Positions 51,735 to 60,032 are shown, counted from the stretch's first letter. The stretch is 64,000 nt of DNA from Mangrovimicrobium sediminis (GCF_004745945.1 NZ_SRLE01000002.1:124001-188000); one strand, 5' to 3'. Numbers and translations are program-made. Notes: generated by a model from the sequence alone, not told the origin.

Positions 51735-52529
51735 TCAGGAAACCAGGTGGCGCAGCAGGCGCTGGTCCGCGTAGCGCTGGCAGTCCAGCACCAGGCGCTC
51801 CTGCACCAGCTGCAACTGGTGCAGGCAGAACATGATGATGATCGACAGCACCAGGGCGACGAAGGTGCTGTTGAAGGCCACACCGAGGCTCACGGTGACG
51901 CCGGAGATATCGCCCTCCACCGCCTTGTAGGCCTGGCCGAGGGCGTCGCCGATACCGCGCACAGTGCCGATAAAGCCGATCGACGGGATGGCCCAGGAGA
52001 TGTAGCGCACCATGGACAGCTCGGAGTCGAGCCGGTCCGCCTCGATCTCGCAGTTCTCCTTGATGGTGTCGGAGACCGCTTGGATGCTGCCGGTGGTGGC
52101 GAAGCGCTGCAGCGCGGCGAGCAGTGTGCGCGGCAGCAGGTAGTCCTGCTCCGCGTCCGGCAGGGCTTCGATGGCGCGGCTGTACTCGCGCGCGTCCTGC
52201 GGCAGTACGCTGGTGCCCTCGGGGATATCCAGCAATGAGCGCGCGAACAGCGCCTGCTCGTGCAGGGTGCGGCGCGCCTTGTAGCCCATCACCGCCAGCG
52301 CCCACAGCAACAGGATGAAACAGGCCTCCTGCTCGAAGTCGCGCACCACCACCGCCAGGCTGCGCTCGGGCACGAAGTCGCCGCCCGCGGCCTGCAGTTC
52401 CATCTGCCGCGCGATCGCCGCGTCCGCACTGGGCCGAATGGCGCCCACGTATACCGCGTGCACCACGATGACCGCGATGAGCAGCGCGAACAGCTGGTAG
52501 ATGAATTCGGACGACATCCTGTGCTTCAT
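51735..52529 (-). CDS. MotA/TolQ/ExbB-family proton channel protein
   Basis: A 264-aa inner-membrane protein. Helices are predicted at about 9-30, 68-83, 176-196 and 212-236. The family signature is in helices 3-4: SIGFIGTVRGIGDALGQA and VSLGVAFNSTFVALVLSIII, matching the TolQ/ExbB LGLLGTVxG motif. A cytosolic loop of ~90 residues lies between helices 2 and 3. In relatives, pentamers of this protein surround two ExbD/MotB helices and use proton flow. The two partner-type proteins are encoded just downstream as vWA fusions. No flagellar, Tol-Pal or TonB locus genes are nearby. ATG 52517 is an alternative start. Confidence 0.92.
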   Translation of the reverse strand: MKHRMSSEFIYQLFALLIAVIVVHAVYVGAIRPSADAAIARQMELQAAGGDFVPERSLAVVVRDFEQEACFILLLWALAVMGYKARRTLHEQALFARSLLDIPEGTSVLPQDAREYSRAIEALPDAEQDYLLPRTLLAALQRFATTGSIQAVSDTIKENCEIEADRLDSELSMVRYISWAIPSIGFIGTVRGIGDALGQAYKAVEGDISGVTVSLGVAFNSTFVALVLSIIIMFCLHQLQLVQERLVLDCQRYADQRLLRHLVS

Positions 52530-52538
52530 GCGCGGGCC

Positions 52539-52772
52539 TTAAATGTCTGCGGGAAAGGAGACCGACAGGTCCTCGGAAATCTGTTCCGAGGCCTCGTAGT
52601 CGGCGGGGTTGCGAGCGGGGGCGCTGGTGGGCGGCGCCGCCTGTTCGCCGGTATCGCCGGCCGGGTCTGGCGACGATTCCTGCGCGGGCGGCGGCTCGGG
52701 TGCGTCCTCCGCAGTTTGCGCCAGCGCCGGTGCGACCCACAGCGCGAGCAGCAGGGCGAGGGTCTTGTGCAT
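52539..52772 (-). CDS. small acidic periplasmic protein
   Basis: A 77-aa protein starting at ATG 52772, with GGAG at good spacing. A signal peptide (LALLLALWVAPALAQ) is followed by a Pro/Glu/Ala-rich disordered stretch. It ends in a distinctive motif, DYEASEQISEDLSVSFPADI, with an Ile C-terminus. Such a tail looks like a peptide recognised by a partner, for example a vWA domain or the PEGA/SUMF1 protein. It fits between the SUMF1 gene (gap 4 bp) and the proton-channel gene (gap 9 bp). I know no function. Confidence 0.75.
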   Translation of the reverse strand: MHKTLALLLALWVAPALAQTAEDAPEPPPAQESSPDPAGDTGEQAAPPTSAPARNPADYEASEQISEDLSVSFPADI

Positions 52773-52776
52773 GCCG

Positions 52777-54930
52777 TTACTCCGCATACCGGGCCAGCCT
52801 GAATCCTACGTCATCGCGCCCGGCTTGCCCATAATCGCGGTAGGATAGGCGCAGTTCGCCGATGCGGCTGTGCGACCAGCCGGCGCCGCGGATCACGTAG
52901 TTGTCGCCGCTTTGCGCACCCAGCGGGTCGGTCTCCGCCTCGCCGGTGCCGGAGGGGATGCTGTATGCATCGTTGGTCCACTCGGCGACGTTGTGGCCCA
53001 TGTCGTACAGCCCCAGGGCGTTGGCGCCGAACGCGGTGACCGGTGCGCTGACCACGTGGCCGTCCTCGTAGCCGGCGAGGAAGCGACCGGTGATGTACGC
53101 CGAGGAGTTGTCCGCGTAGTTGCCCACCGGCTCTTTTGGCGGGAACACGTCGCCCCAGGGGAAGCGCAGCAGGTCGGCCCCCTTGCTGCGTGCGGCCCAG
53201 GCCCACTCGGCCTCGCTGGGCAGGCGGTAGCCGGTGGAGCGCGCATCGAAGCCGGTGATCACGCCGCGGGTCTCGATATAAAACGGCGCCAGGCCCTCGC
53301 GCCGGCTCAGCCAGTTGCAGAAGCTGGCCGCCTGCTGCCAGCTGACCTGCACCGCGGGCTGCTGGTCGCGGTTGAGGCTGTTGCCCTCGATCTGCCCGGA
53401 GTTGTGCTCCTTGCGGTACTGGCGGAACTGGGCGTTGGTGACCTCGGTAGTCTGCAGGTAGAACGCGCGGCGCAGGGACACCGGGTGCAGCACCTCATTG
53501 GCGCGGCGGCCCGGCTCGCGGCGCGAGGCGCCCATGGTGAAGTCCGCGGTGGGCGAATCCGCCGGGCGGAACAGCAGCAGGGACTGGCCGAGGGCGCTGG
53601 TCACCTTGCTCGGGGTGCGCGCGGCGCGCGCTTCGGCGTCGGTGCGCAGGGTGATTTCCAGTTTCTGCTGCAGCCCGGGGCGCGGCGTCACCTGCTGGCG
53701 CTGGGTGTTGTAGCCGGGCAGCACAACCTCCACCCGGTGCGCGACTGCCGGCAGCGACAGTACCTGGCTGCCGCGTCCCACCGTGCGGCCGTCGATGCGC
53801 AGCTCCGCCTCGGCGGGGGCGATGACGAAGGCCACCTCGCCGAGTTGGGCGCGCAGGGCGATCTCGCGGCTGTCGCGGGAGGCGGCGGGCATGCGCAGGG
53901 TCTCGCTGTGGCGGCGGTAGCCGGGCTTGAATACCGCGAGCTGGTGGTCGCGCTCCGGGGTCACCTCGACTTCCAGCGGCGTCTGGCCGAGGAACTCACC
54001 GTCCAGGGTGACATTGGCGCCCGCCGGTGTGCTGGTCAGCTGCAGCAGGCCGACGGCGGGTTGCAGTTCGATGCTGCCGAGGTCCTGTGCCTGGCCCGCG
54101 ATGACCTCGAGCTGGTGCACCCAGTCCGCATAGCCGGGGCTGCGCAGGATGAGCTGGCGCTCGCCCTCGACGACCTGCAGGGTGGCGGGGGTGGTGCCGG
54201 CGGGTTCGCCGTCGACCAGTACCTGGGCGCCGGCCGGTGTGCTGGCCAGCGCGATGTCCGCCCAGGCCGGTTCCAGGGCGAACTCGAACTGTTGTGCGAG
54301 GCCGCGGCCGGTGACCTCGATGTCCTGTTCCGCGCCGCGGTAGCGCTCTGCACTCAGTTCGAGGCGATGGCTACCGGCGGAAACTGACACGCCCTGCAGC
54401 GGCGTCCGGCCGAGCACCTCGCCATCGAGGGTGACCTGTACCTCGGCGGGGGTGGTGCGAATGTCGAGGCGGCCGGGCAGGGGTGCCAGCGCCAGTGCCA
54501 GGCGCTGGTTCTGCTCGTCGGTTACCGTGACGCTGGTTTGCAGCGGTTCGTAGCCGGGTGCCGATGCACTCACCCGGTGTTCCCCCGGCAGGAGCAGGTA
54601 GCGCGAACCGAAGGGCACAGCCAGGCCGCTGACGCTGATGTCGACCTCGGCCTGCGCGGTCACCTGCACTTCCAGCGAGCGCGCGCTGAACAGGAACCAC
54701 AAAAGCGCGACGGCGCACAGCACGGCCGCGCCCAGCGCCCAGCGCAGGCCGCGGCGCTCGGATCGGCGGGGGGGCGGCGCGCTGCCCAGCGGTTCGAACG
54801 CGCTGGGTTCGATCCGGGTGGGTTCGCTGCGGGCGGGCTCCAGCGGCGCCGGATCAAGCGGCGTTGGGGTAAGCGAGCCCGGCTCGATCGGTGTGGGATC
54901 GATGGGCGTGTGACGATCATTGCTGCTCAC
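52777..54930 (-). CDS. PEGA-repeat membrane protein with SUMF1 (FGE-like) domain
   Basis: A 717-aa single-pass protein. A cytosolic Pro/Thr/Glu-rich tail (1-58) and a membrane helix (about 62-82) lead to five PEGA-type beta units (about 86-150, 154-220, 224-290, 294-360 and 364-428, with phrases such as STPAGANVTLDGEFLGQTP). A SUMF1/formylglycine-enzyme fold follows (about 450-717: TTEVTNAQFRQY, YRLPSEAEWAWAAR, GLYDMGHNVAEWTND, VIRGAGWS). The Cys pair that true formylglycine-generating enzymes need near the C-terminus is absent (SYRDYGQAGRDDVGFR), so this is probably a structural or binding domain. Its start overlaps the TPR gene stop by four bases. Confidence 0.9.
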   Translation of the reverse strand: MSSNDRHTPIDPTPIEPGSLTPTPLDPAPLEPARSEPTRIEPSAFEPLGSAPPPRRSERRGLRWALGAAVLCAVALLWFLFSARSLEVQVTAQAEVDISVSGLAVPFGSRYLLLPGEHRVSASAPGYEPLQTSVTVTDEQNQRLALALAPLPGRLDIRTTPAEVQVTLDGEVLGRTPLQGVSVSAGSHRLELSAERYRGAEQDIEVTGRGLAQQFEFALEPAWADIALASTPAGAQVLVDGEPAGTTPATLQVVEGERQLILRSPGYADWVHQLEVIAGQAQDLGSIELQPAVGLLQLTSTPAGANVTLDGEFLGQTPLEVEVTPERDHQLAVFKPGYRRHSETLRMPAASRDSREIALRAQLGEVAFVIAPAEAELRIDGRTVGRGSQVLSLPAVAHRVEVVLPGYNTQRQQVTPRPGLQQKLEITLRTDAEARAARTPSKVTSALGQSLLLFRPADSPTADFTMGASRREPGRRANEVLHPVSLRRAFYLQTTEVTNAQFRQYRKEHNSGQIEGNSLNRDQQPAVQVSWQQAASFCNWLSRREGLAPFYIETRGVITGFDARSTGYRLPSEAEWAWAARSKGADLLRFPWGDVFPPKEPVGNYADNSSAYITGRFLAGYEDGHVVSAPVTAFGANALGLYDMGHNVAEWTNDAYSIPSGTGEAETDPLGAQSGDNYVIRGAGWSHSRIGELRLSYRDYGQAGRDDVGFRLARYAE

Positions 54931-56444
54931 AGGATGCGCTCGCTACAGGCCACGGTCACGGGCGCTGGCGCCTGGTCCGCGCTGACCTCCAGGGTCACCA
55001 GCACATCGCGGTAGCCCACGCGGGAACCGCGCACCGTGTAGCTGCCGGGACGCAGGTCCAGCTGGCGCTGCTGAAAGCGGCCGAGCCGGGCGGTGCGGTA
55101 GATGAGAACCTCAGTCTGGCCGTCCGAGTGCAGGGTAACGGTGACCGGGGTGTTGGCCTTGCGCAGCAGGGTGTCGATTGTTTCGACCTGCCCGCGCAGC
55201 CGGGGGCCGGGATTGTCGATGCCGCGGCCCTGGGCGAGCAGTTTGCCGGCGGCCTCGGCGACGGCGACGTCCGACAGCCGGCCGGGGTTGTCGACGATGT
55301 CCTGCAGACCCTTGTCCAGGGCGGCGCGCCGCTGGGCGCGGGCCAGGCCCTCGCGGGCGAATACCACGCTGGCATCCAGCGCCAGCGCCTGCTCGTAGGC
55401 GGTGACTGCGTCCGACCAGTGTTCGTCCTGTTCCTGTTGGGCGCCCCGCGACTTGAGCCGGCCCAGGCGTCCGGACTGCTCGGCCACGGCCAGTTCCGCG
55501 AGTGCACTGGTGGCCTCGTCGGAGCCCTCGCGCAGGCCGGCGGCGCGCTGGAAGGCGGCGCGCGCCGCGCTGTAGTCGGCGCTGTCCAGGGCGCGGTAGC
55601 CCTCGCTCATGGCCTGGTTGAACTGCAGGTCGCGGTAGGCCGCGGTGACGCGCTGCAGTTGCGCCTGAACCCGCGGGTGCGCGGGGTCCAGTTGCGCGGC
55701 TTCGGCCAGCGCCGCCTCGGCCGCGGCCAGGTCGCCGCTCGCCTCGGCTGCGGCCGCGCCCTCCTGCAACTCGTTGACCCGGGGCAGTTGCTGCAGGCGC
55801 TGTTCCAGCGCGGGGATCGCACCGGCGTCGGGGTCGATCAGGCGGGCTATGTCCAGGGCGCTGCGTGCCGCGTCCAGGGCGTTGCTATCGATGGCCTCGC
55901 CCACCGCAGCCAGCTGGCGTTCGCCGGCGGCGGGCAGGTCGGCGCGGATGGCCTCCAGCTGCTGCAGGGCGCTGGCGTAGGCCTCACGGGCGGCGACGAA
56001 GCGGTTCTCGCGGTAGTCCTCGTCGCCCTGGCGCGCGGCTGCGATGGCACTGGAATAGGCCTCGCCCGCCCACTGTTCTGCGCCGTGCTCGTCCAGTTCA
56101 AACTGCACGGCGAGCAACTGCTCCAGCACCTCGCGGGCCTCGCGGCGCAGTTTCGCGGTCTGGGCGTCGGCCCAGGGTGAGTCCTCCTCAACCGCCTGTG
56201 AGCTGCCGCCCTGTGCGGGGGTGTGCGCCGGGGAGGGCGTGGCAACGGTGCCGGGTTCAGCCTCCGGCGGGGTGACCCGCTGAGGCAGCCAGAACACGAC
56301 CAGCAACGCTGCGAGCAGCAGCGCGCCGAGCGCCGGCCACAGCCAGCGCGGCGCACCGGCAGGCGGCGGCGGTTCGGCGGCTGGGGAGGGCGGCGCCAGC
56401 TCGAAGGGTGTGGGCTCCAGGGGCTGGGCTTGCGGTGACTTCAA
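54927..56444 (-). CDS. TPR/coiled-coil membrane protein with PEGA-like end
   Basis: A 505-aa protein with the same plan as its neighbour: a proline-rich cytosolic tail, one helix (about 34-52, LWPALGALLLAALLVVFW), then a long Ala/Gln/Glu-rich helical region with TPR-like units (DLAAAEAALAEAAQLDPAHP, ADYSAARAAFQRAAGL, DAVTAYEQALALDASVVFAREG). The final ~80 residues (VTVTLHSDGQTEVLIYRTARLG, LRPGSYTVRGSRVGYRDVLVTL) look like a PEGA repeat. It overlaps the PEGA-SUMF1 gene (ATGA), implying coupled synthesis and probably direct interaction in the periplasm. Confidence 0.82.
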   Translation of the reverse strand: MKSPQAQPLEPTPFELAPPSPAAEPPPPAGAPRWLWPALGALLLAALLVVFWLPQRVTPPEAEPGTVATPSPAHTPAQGGSSQAVEEDSPWADAQTAKLRREAREVLEQLLAVQFELDEHGAEQWAGEAYSSAIAAARQGDEDYRENRFVAAREAYASALQQLEAIRADLPAAGERQLAAVGEAIDSNALDAARSALDIARLIDPDAGAIPALEQRLQQLPRVNELQEGAAAAEASGDLAAAEAALAEAAQLDPAHPRVQAQLQRVTAAYRDLQFNQAMSEGYRALDSADYSAARAAFQRAAGLREGSDEATSALAELAVAEQSGRLGRLKSRGAQQEQDEHWSDAVTAYEQALALDASVVFAREGLARAQRRAALDKGLQDIVDNPGRLSDVAVAEAAGKLLAQGRGIDNPGPRLRGQVETIDTLLRKANTPVTVTLHSDGQTEVLIYRTARLGRFQQRQLDLRPGSYTVRGSRVGYRDVLVTLEVSADQAPAPVTVACSERIL

Positions 56445-56499
56445 TCGGGGGGACCTTGCGTGCGTTGGAAGTATGCGGCTCGTGGCTGGCGTGTTTCAG

Positions 56500-57771
56500 T
56501 TAGAGTGTATCAGTCGAATCCGCCATCGCCCCGGGCGCGGGCTCCAGCGCGCCGATTTCCGTCTCGTAGATGTCGGCGAGCAGTTCCTGCCACTGCGCGT
56601 ATTGGTCCTCGACGGTGCCGGTGAGGGTCACGCTGCGGTCCTCGAGGTCGATGACCTGCGGTGTGATTTCCGCCTCCAGCGACTGGCCCAGTTCCGACAG
56701 GGCCTCGATACGCAGTTTCGATTCACTGCGCTTCTCCAGGCCGCTCTTGAGCAGGGCGCCGCCGCCGAGGATGGCGACACTGCCGGCGGCGCGCTGGGCC
56801 TCCCGCCTGTCTCTCTCTTCTTCGTCCTCAGGGTCGTCGTTGGCAGCGTCGTAGTGGGCGAAGATGCCCGCCAGCACCGCGGTGGCGCCGGCGATCATTT
56901 CGGCGCGACTCTTCGCCTGCAGTTCCTGCAGTTCGATCGCCTCGGCGTAGCTCTCCTTGCGCCACTCCTGGTAGGGCGGGTAGATCTGGTTGTCGAACTG
57001 GTCGTAGTACTCCTGCATGGTATCCACGTAGAGGTTGTCGCGGTCGCGAATCCTGCCGATGCGCGCGAGCATCGGGTCGCCCTCCGCGGGCAGGCGCGTG
57101 ACCACGTAGTTGCCGTCGCGGTTCTTCTCCAGGTAGCCGGCGAAGGCGTCGGGGGAAAAGTGCTGGGCGAAGCGCAGCTCCGAGGTGAGGCGGATATTAC
57201 GGCGTTCGCGGTCGCCGAGTTTTTCCTGCACCGCGAGCAGGTCGTTGGCGATGTCGTTGTACACCGCCTGGAACGGGTCGTAGTGACTCGCGGCGGTTTC
57301 CTTGTAGGCGTAGGCGCTGGCGTGGCCCTCGTAGGTGCGCTCCAGCCAGGTCTGGCCGCGCGCATCGCGTGCGGTGATTGCGAGTTCGAGGTGTTCGCCG
57401 TCCGAGTGCAGGATCTCGCCCTGGACCAGCAGGTCGGCGATGCGCTCGGGGTCCGGCACCACGCGCACCGCGCCCCAGGCGCCGCTTTGTTGCATGGCCT
57501 CGGCCAGTTGCCCGGGCATGAAGCGCGCCTCGGCATTGCGTACCTCGGGGTAGACCAGCAGCACTTCGTCATCATCGAGGTCGTCGATACCCGGGTCGAA
57601 GGTGGCGATACCGACATCCAGCAGCAGGTCGTCGGGCACCTGCCTGCTGGGCGCGTCGATGGCGGGCACGGCGGTGGTTTTCACCGTGCTGCTGACGCAG
57701 CCCCCGGTGAGCGCCGTTGCTGGCAGCAGGACGAGCAGGAGTGCGAGGCGCAGGCGCAGCTGGCGGGTCAC
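56500..57771 (-). CDS. operon lipoprotein of unknown function (A)
   Basis: A 423-aa lipoprotein starting at GTG 57771, overlapping the previous stop (GTGA). The lipobox is LTGGC (about Cys25). The mature part starts with an alpha/beta region (LLLDVGIATFDPGI, LAEAMQQSGAWGAVRVVPD, LLVQGEILHSDGEHLELAITA), resembling the N-terminal fold of curlin-secretion or tail-lipoprotein domains. A helical middle follows (IYPPYQEWRKESYAEAIELQEL), then a hydrophobic stretch MIAGATAVLAGIFAHYDAA, an acidic cluster, and a C-terminal helix. No known family is certain. A 55-bp gap follows before the TPR gene. Confidence 0.8.
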   Translation of the reverse strand: MTRQLRLRLALLLVLLPATALTGGCVSSTVKTTAVPAIDAPSRQVPDDLLLDVGIATFDPGIDDLDDDEVLLVYPEVRNAEARFMPGQLAEAMQQSGAWGAVRVVPDPERIADLLVQGEILHSDGEHLELAITARDARGQTWLERTYEGHASAYAYKETAASHYDPFQAVYNDIANDLLAVQEKLGDRERRNIRLTSELRFAQHFSPDAFAGYLEKNRDGNYVVTRLPAEGDPMLARIGRIRDRDNLYVDTMQEYYDQFDNQIYPPYQEWRKESYAEAIELQELQAKSRAEMIAGATAVLAGIFAHYDAANDDPEDEEERDRREAQRAAGSVAILGGGALLKSGLEKRSESKLRIEALSELGQSLEAEITPQVIDLEDRSVTLTGTVEDQYAQWQELLADIYETEIGALEPAPGAMADSTDTL

Positions 57772-58718
57772 TGGCCGATGCCCTTGTACTTGCGGTACTC
57801 GTCCCACAGCTTCTCGCGTACCGCCGGGTCCGGCTCGCGCTGGGCCGCCTCGCGCAGTTGTCGCGCGACCACGTCGTCGTCCGCGCCGGAGGGGATGTCT
57901 CCGGGCGCGGGGTACTTGGCTGTGCCCGAGGGCATCGGCGCGCTGCCCGCACCACCGCCGCCCCCGCTGCTACCGGTGCTGCCGTACAGGCCGCCGTCCT
58001 TGCGCGCCACGGCGTTCTCGTAGGGTTCGTGCCGGGCGGGAGTGTTGCGCGCCGCGTCCTGCGCCGCGCTGGCGTTGTCGCGCGCGCTGCTGCGCTGTTT
58101 TTCCTGTTCGTCGAGGATCATGTCGTCGAACACCGCGGTACCCTGGTCGAGCTGGGCGTCGAGGATGGCCACCTGCTCGGCGGTGGTGAGGATCTCGCCG
58201 CCGCCCGGCAGGCCCACGCCGGCGGCATCCGGCAGTCCGGCGCCCGCGCCTGTTTCAGCCCCTGTTCCAGTGGCTGGATCGCCGGTGGTTGCGGCGACAG
58301 GACCTGTGCCGCGGGCATCGGCCGCGGCCGGGTCGGGCTGGTTGAAGTCGGGCAGGGAAGGGGGAGGAGCGGTGTTGTCGTTCATGTCCGGCAGGGCGAG
58401 GTCGCCGCCGGGTTCGAAGCCGGGTTCGCCCGCGCCGCCTGGGGACGTGCCGCCGAGGACGCCATCCGGGGAGCCGTCGGGCGAGCCATCCGGGTGTCCG
58501 TCGGGATGTCCGTCAGGAGAGCCCTCGGGCGAACCGCCGGGCATGCCGCCGGCACCGCCCGGTCCATTGCTGGCCGTCGGCGGTGTCTGGCTGCTGGAAG
58601 GCTGGGTCGGGTTGCTCGCACCGAAGCAGCCGGCCAGCAGCAGGCTGGCGCAGGCGAGGGTGGCGAGTCCGCGATGTACCCGGCGCGCCCCGGCGCCGGG
58701 AGAGTCAGTTGATTGCAT
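57768..58718 (-). CDS. low-complexity lipoprotein with Pro-Asp-Gly repeats
   Basis: A 316-aa lipoprotein with lipobox LLAGC (about Cys31). Residues ~50-90 are a Gly/Ser/Pro/Asp repeat (SPEGSPDGHPDGHPDG and variants, four-residue period) and the next ~90 residues are Pro/Gly/Ala-rich. A helical segment (about 175-225: TTAEQVAILDAQLDQGTAVF, DEQEKQRSSARDNASAAQ) and a charged C-terminus (VVARQLREAAQREPDPAVRE) may be the functional parts. It overlaps the first gene of the operon by 14 bp. It looks like a flexible outer-membrane tether. Function unknown. Confidence 0.78.
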   Translation of the reverse strand: MQSTDSPGAGARRVHRGLATLACASLLLAGCFGASNPTQPSSSQTPPTASNGPGGAGGMPGGSPEGSPDGHPDGHPDGSPDGSPDGVLGGTSPGGAGEPGFEPGGDLALPDMNDNTAPPPSLPDFNQPDPAAADARGTGPVAATTGDPATGTGAETGAGAGLPDAAGVGLPGGGEILTTAEQVAILDAQLDQGTAVFDDMILDEQEKQRSSARDNASAAQDAARNTPARHEPYENAVARKDGGLYGSTGSSGGGGGAGSAPMPSGTAKYPAPGDIPSGADDDVVARQLREAAQREPDPAVREKLWDEYRKYKGIGQ

Positions 58719-59949
58719 AAGCCCTGGTTATCCCCTCGGCATCGACCGGGCCCTGGGCCGCCAGGCGCGGGCGGAACAGTGTCCCGCGCAGGATACGCAT
58801 GATGCGATTGGCGGAGCTGCGGTCGATGTCGTTATCGTCTATGCGCTCGAGGTGGTGCACGCGGCCCGTATCGCTCACCGAGAAGCGCAGCAACAGGTTG
58901 CCCTGTTGCGGGTCCACGGCGGGGGGCAGGTAGCGCACCGCGTCGTTGTCCGGAATTTCCACCGGCTCGCCGAACAGTGCCTCGATCTTCGCTTCGGCAT
59001 CGTCGTGCGGGAGGAGTTCCCCGACCGCCGCGCGGTAGCGCTCGGCGGCCGCGCGACGCTGCCCGTGGAACAGTTCCCAGTCGCCGTACACCGCCAGCGC
59101 CTGGGCCGCCGGTTCACTGCCGGGGCCGTGCAGGGCGCTCTCCACCTCGTAAAGCATTTCGGCGACGCTCTCGCCCTTGCGGTAGCTCTGGGCCCGGTAC
59201 AGGTTGAAGCGGCTGAGCTGCGGGTCCTGCGGGAACCCGCCGTTGCCGACCATGGCGTACTGGGCCTGGGTTTCGATCATGGCCATGTTGTAGTCCGAGA
59301 TCAGGTACTGGGCGCGCAGCATATTGTGCAGCGGCGGCAGCATTTGCACGGAGTACCTGCCGCTGTCGCGGCCCAGTTCGTTGACGGCCTGGGCGTTGAG
59401 GTCCCAGGCGGTCATCAGCCGGGTGTAGTTGTCCCGCTCCAGGCCCAGGCGAAAGGCGTTGTACTGCCAGTCGGCCTGGCGCATCAGCGCCTGGGCGCGC
59501 TCGGCGCCGGCATCCAGGTTTTGCATCTGCACGCGGTACAGGTAGAGCTCGCGTTCGTCGGCGGCTTCATAGTCACGCAGGGCCAGGTGGCTGGCGATCT
59601 CGCGTTCGAGCAGGGGGATCTGTTGCGGGCAGTACAGCCCCTCGTTGATGCGCGCCAGGTGCACGCCGCGCTTGAACAGCTCGACCGCCTCGCGGTGCTT
59701 GCCGCGGCGTTGCAGGTTGATACCCAGGCCCCCCAGGTGTTCGCCGAGCTGGTCGGCGTAGGCGCCCCCGCTGGATTCAAGCTCGCGGATGGCCGCGCGG
59801 TAGTCGGCGGCGTCGCGCCGCGCCTCGGCAGCGCTCGGGCCGCTGGCCGCAGCGTTCAGGGCCAGCGCCTGCTCGGCAGCCGCGGGTGCCGCAGCCGCGG
59901 CGAGTGACAGGATGCCGGCACAGGCCAGCTGGCAGGGTCTTCTGCTCAT
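58705..59949 (-). CDS. exported repeat protein with TonB-C-like end, first gene of the operon
   Basis: A 414-aa protein starting at ATG 59949. A signal peptide ends near AAAEQA. Most of the protein is helical with TPR-like pattern (GINLQRRGKHREAVELFKRG, YGDWELFHGQRRAAAERYRA). The last ~70 residues (NLLLRFSVSDTGRVHHLERI, IMRILRGTLFRPRLA) match the fold pattern of TonB C-terminal domains, which bind outer-membrane partners. There is no N-terminal anchor like that of TonB itself. It is divergent from nothing and follows ggt by 84 bp on the same strand, so the operon promoter probably lies in 59950-60032 or upstream of ggt. Confidence 0.78.
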   Translation of the reverse strand: MSRRPCQLACAGILSLAAAAAPAAAEQALALNAAASGPSAAEARRDAADYRAAIRELESSGGAYADQLGEHLGGLGINLQRRGKHREAVELFKRGVHLARINEGLYCPQQIPLLEREIASHLALRDYEAADERELYLYRVQMQNLDAGAERAQALMRQADWQYNAFRLGLERDNYTRLMTAWDLNAQAVNELGRDSGRYSVQMLPPLHNMLRAQYLISDYNMAMIETQAQYAMVGNGGFPQDPQLSRFNLYRAQSYRKGESVAEMLYEVESALHGPGSEPAAQALAVYGDWELFHGQRRAAAERYRAAVGELLPHDDAEAKIEALFGEPVEIPDNDAVRYLPPAVDPQQGNLLLRFSVSDTGRVHHLERIDDNDIDRSSANRIMRILRGTLFRPRLAAQGPVDAEGITRAYAIN

Positions 59950-60032
59950 CGATGCCCTCTGGGCGGCCGGTCGCTGCCGCCGTTGAATTCGCAGAAATAA
60001 CGGCGGGATTATAAACCCGTGCATGCGCAACG

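Noticed and set aside
52870-54387. 505-codon plus-strand frame over the PEGA-SUMF1 gene
   Set aside because: The product is Gly/Ala/Val low complexity without motifs; the minus strand has clear PEGA and SUMF1 domains.
52777-54930. Formylglycine-generating enzyme activating a sulfatase
   Set aside because: The required C-terminal cysteine pair is absent and there is no sulfatase gene in the window.
45680-59949. Zorya-like defence system
   Set aside because: A MotA-like protein is present, but there is no MotB with a peptidoglycan-binding domain, no helicase, nuclease or ZorC/ZorD-type protein.
45680-59949. Bat/MoxR-type aerotolerance operon
   Set aside because: vWA and TPR proteins fit loosely, but no MoxR ATPase or DUF58 gene is present, and the channel plus ExbD-like anchors are not part of Bat operons.
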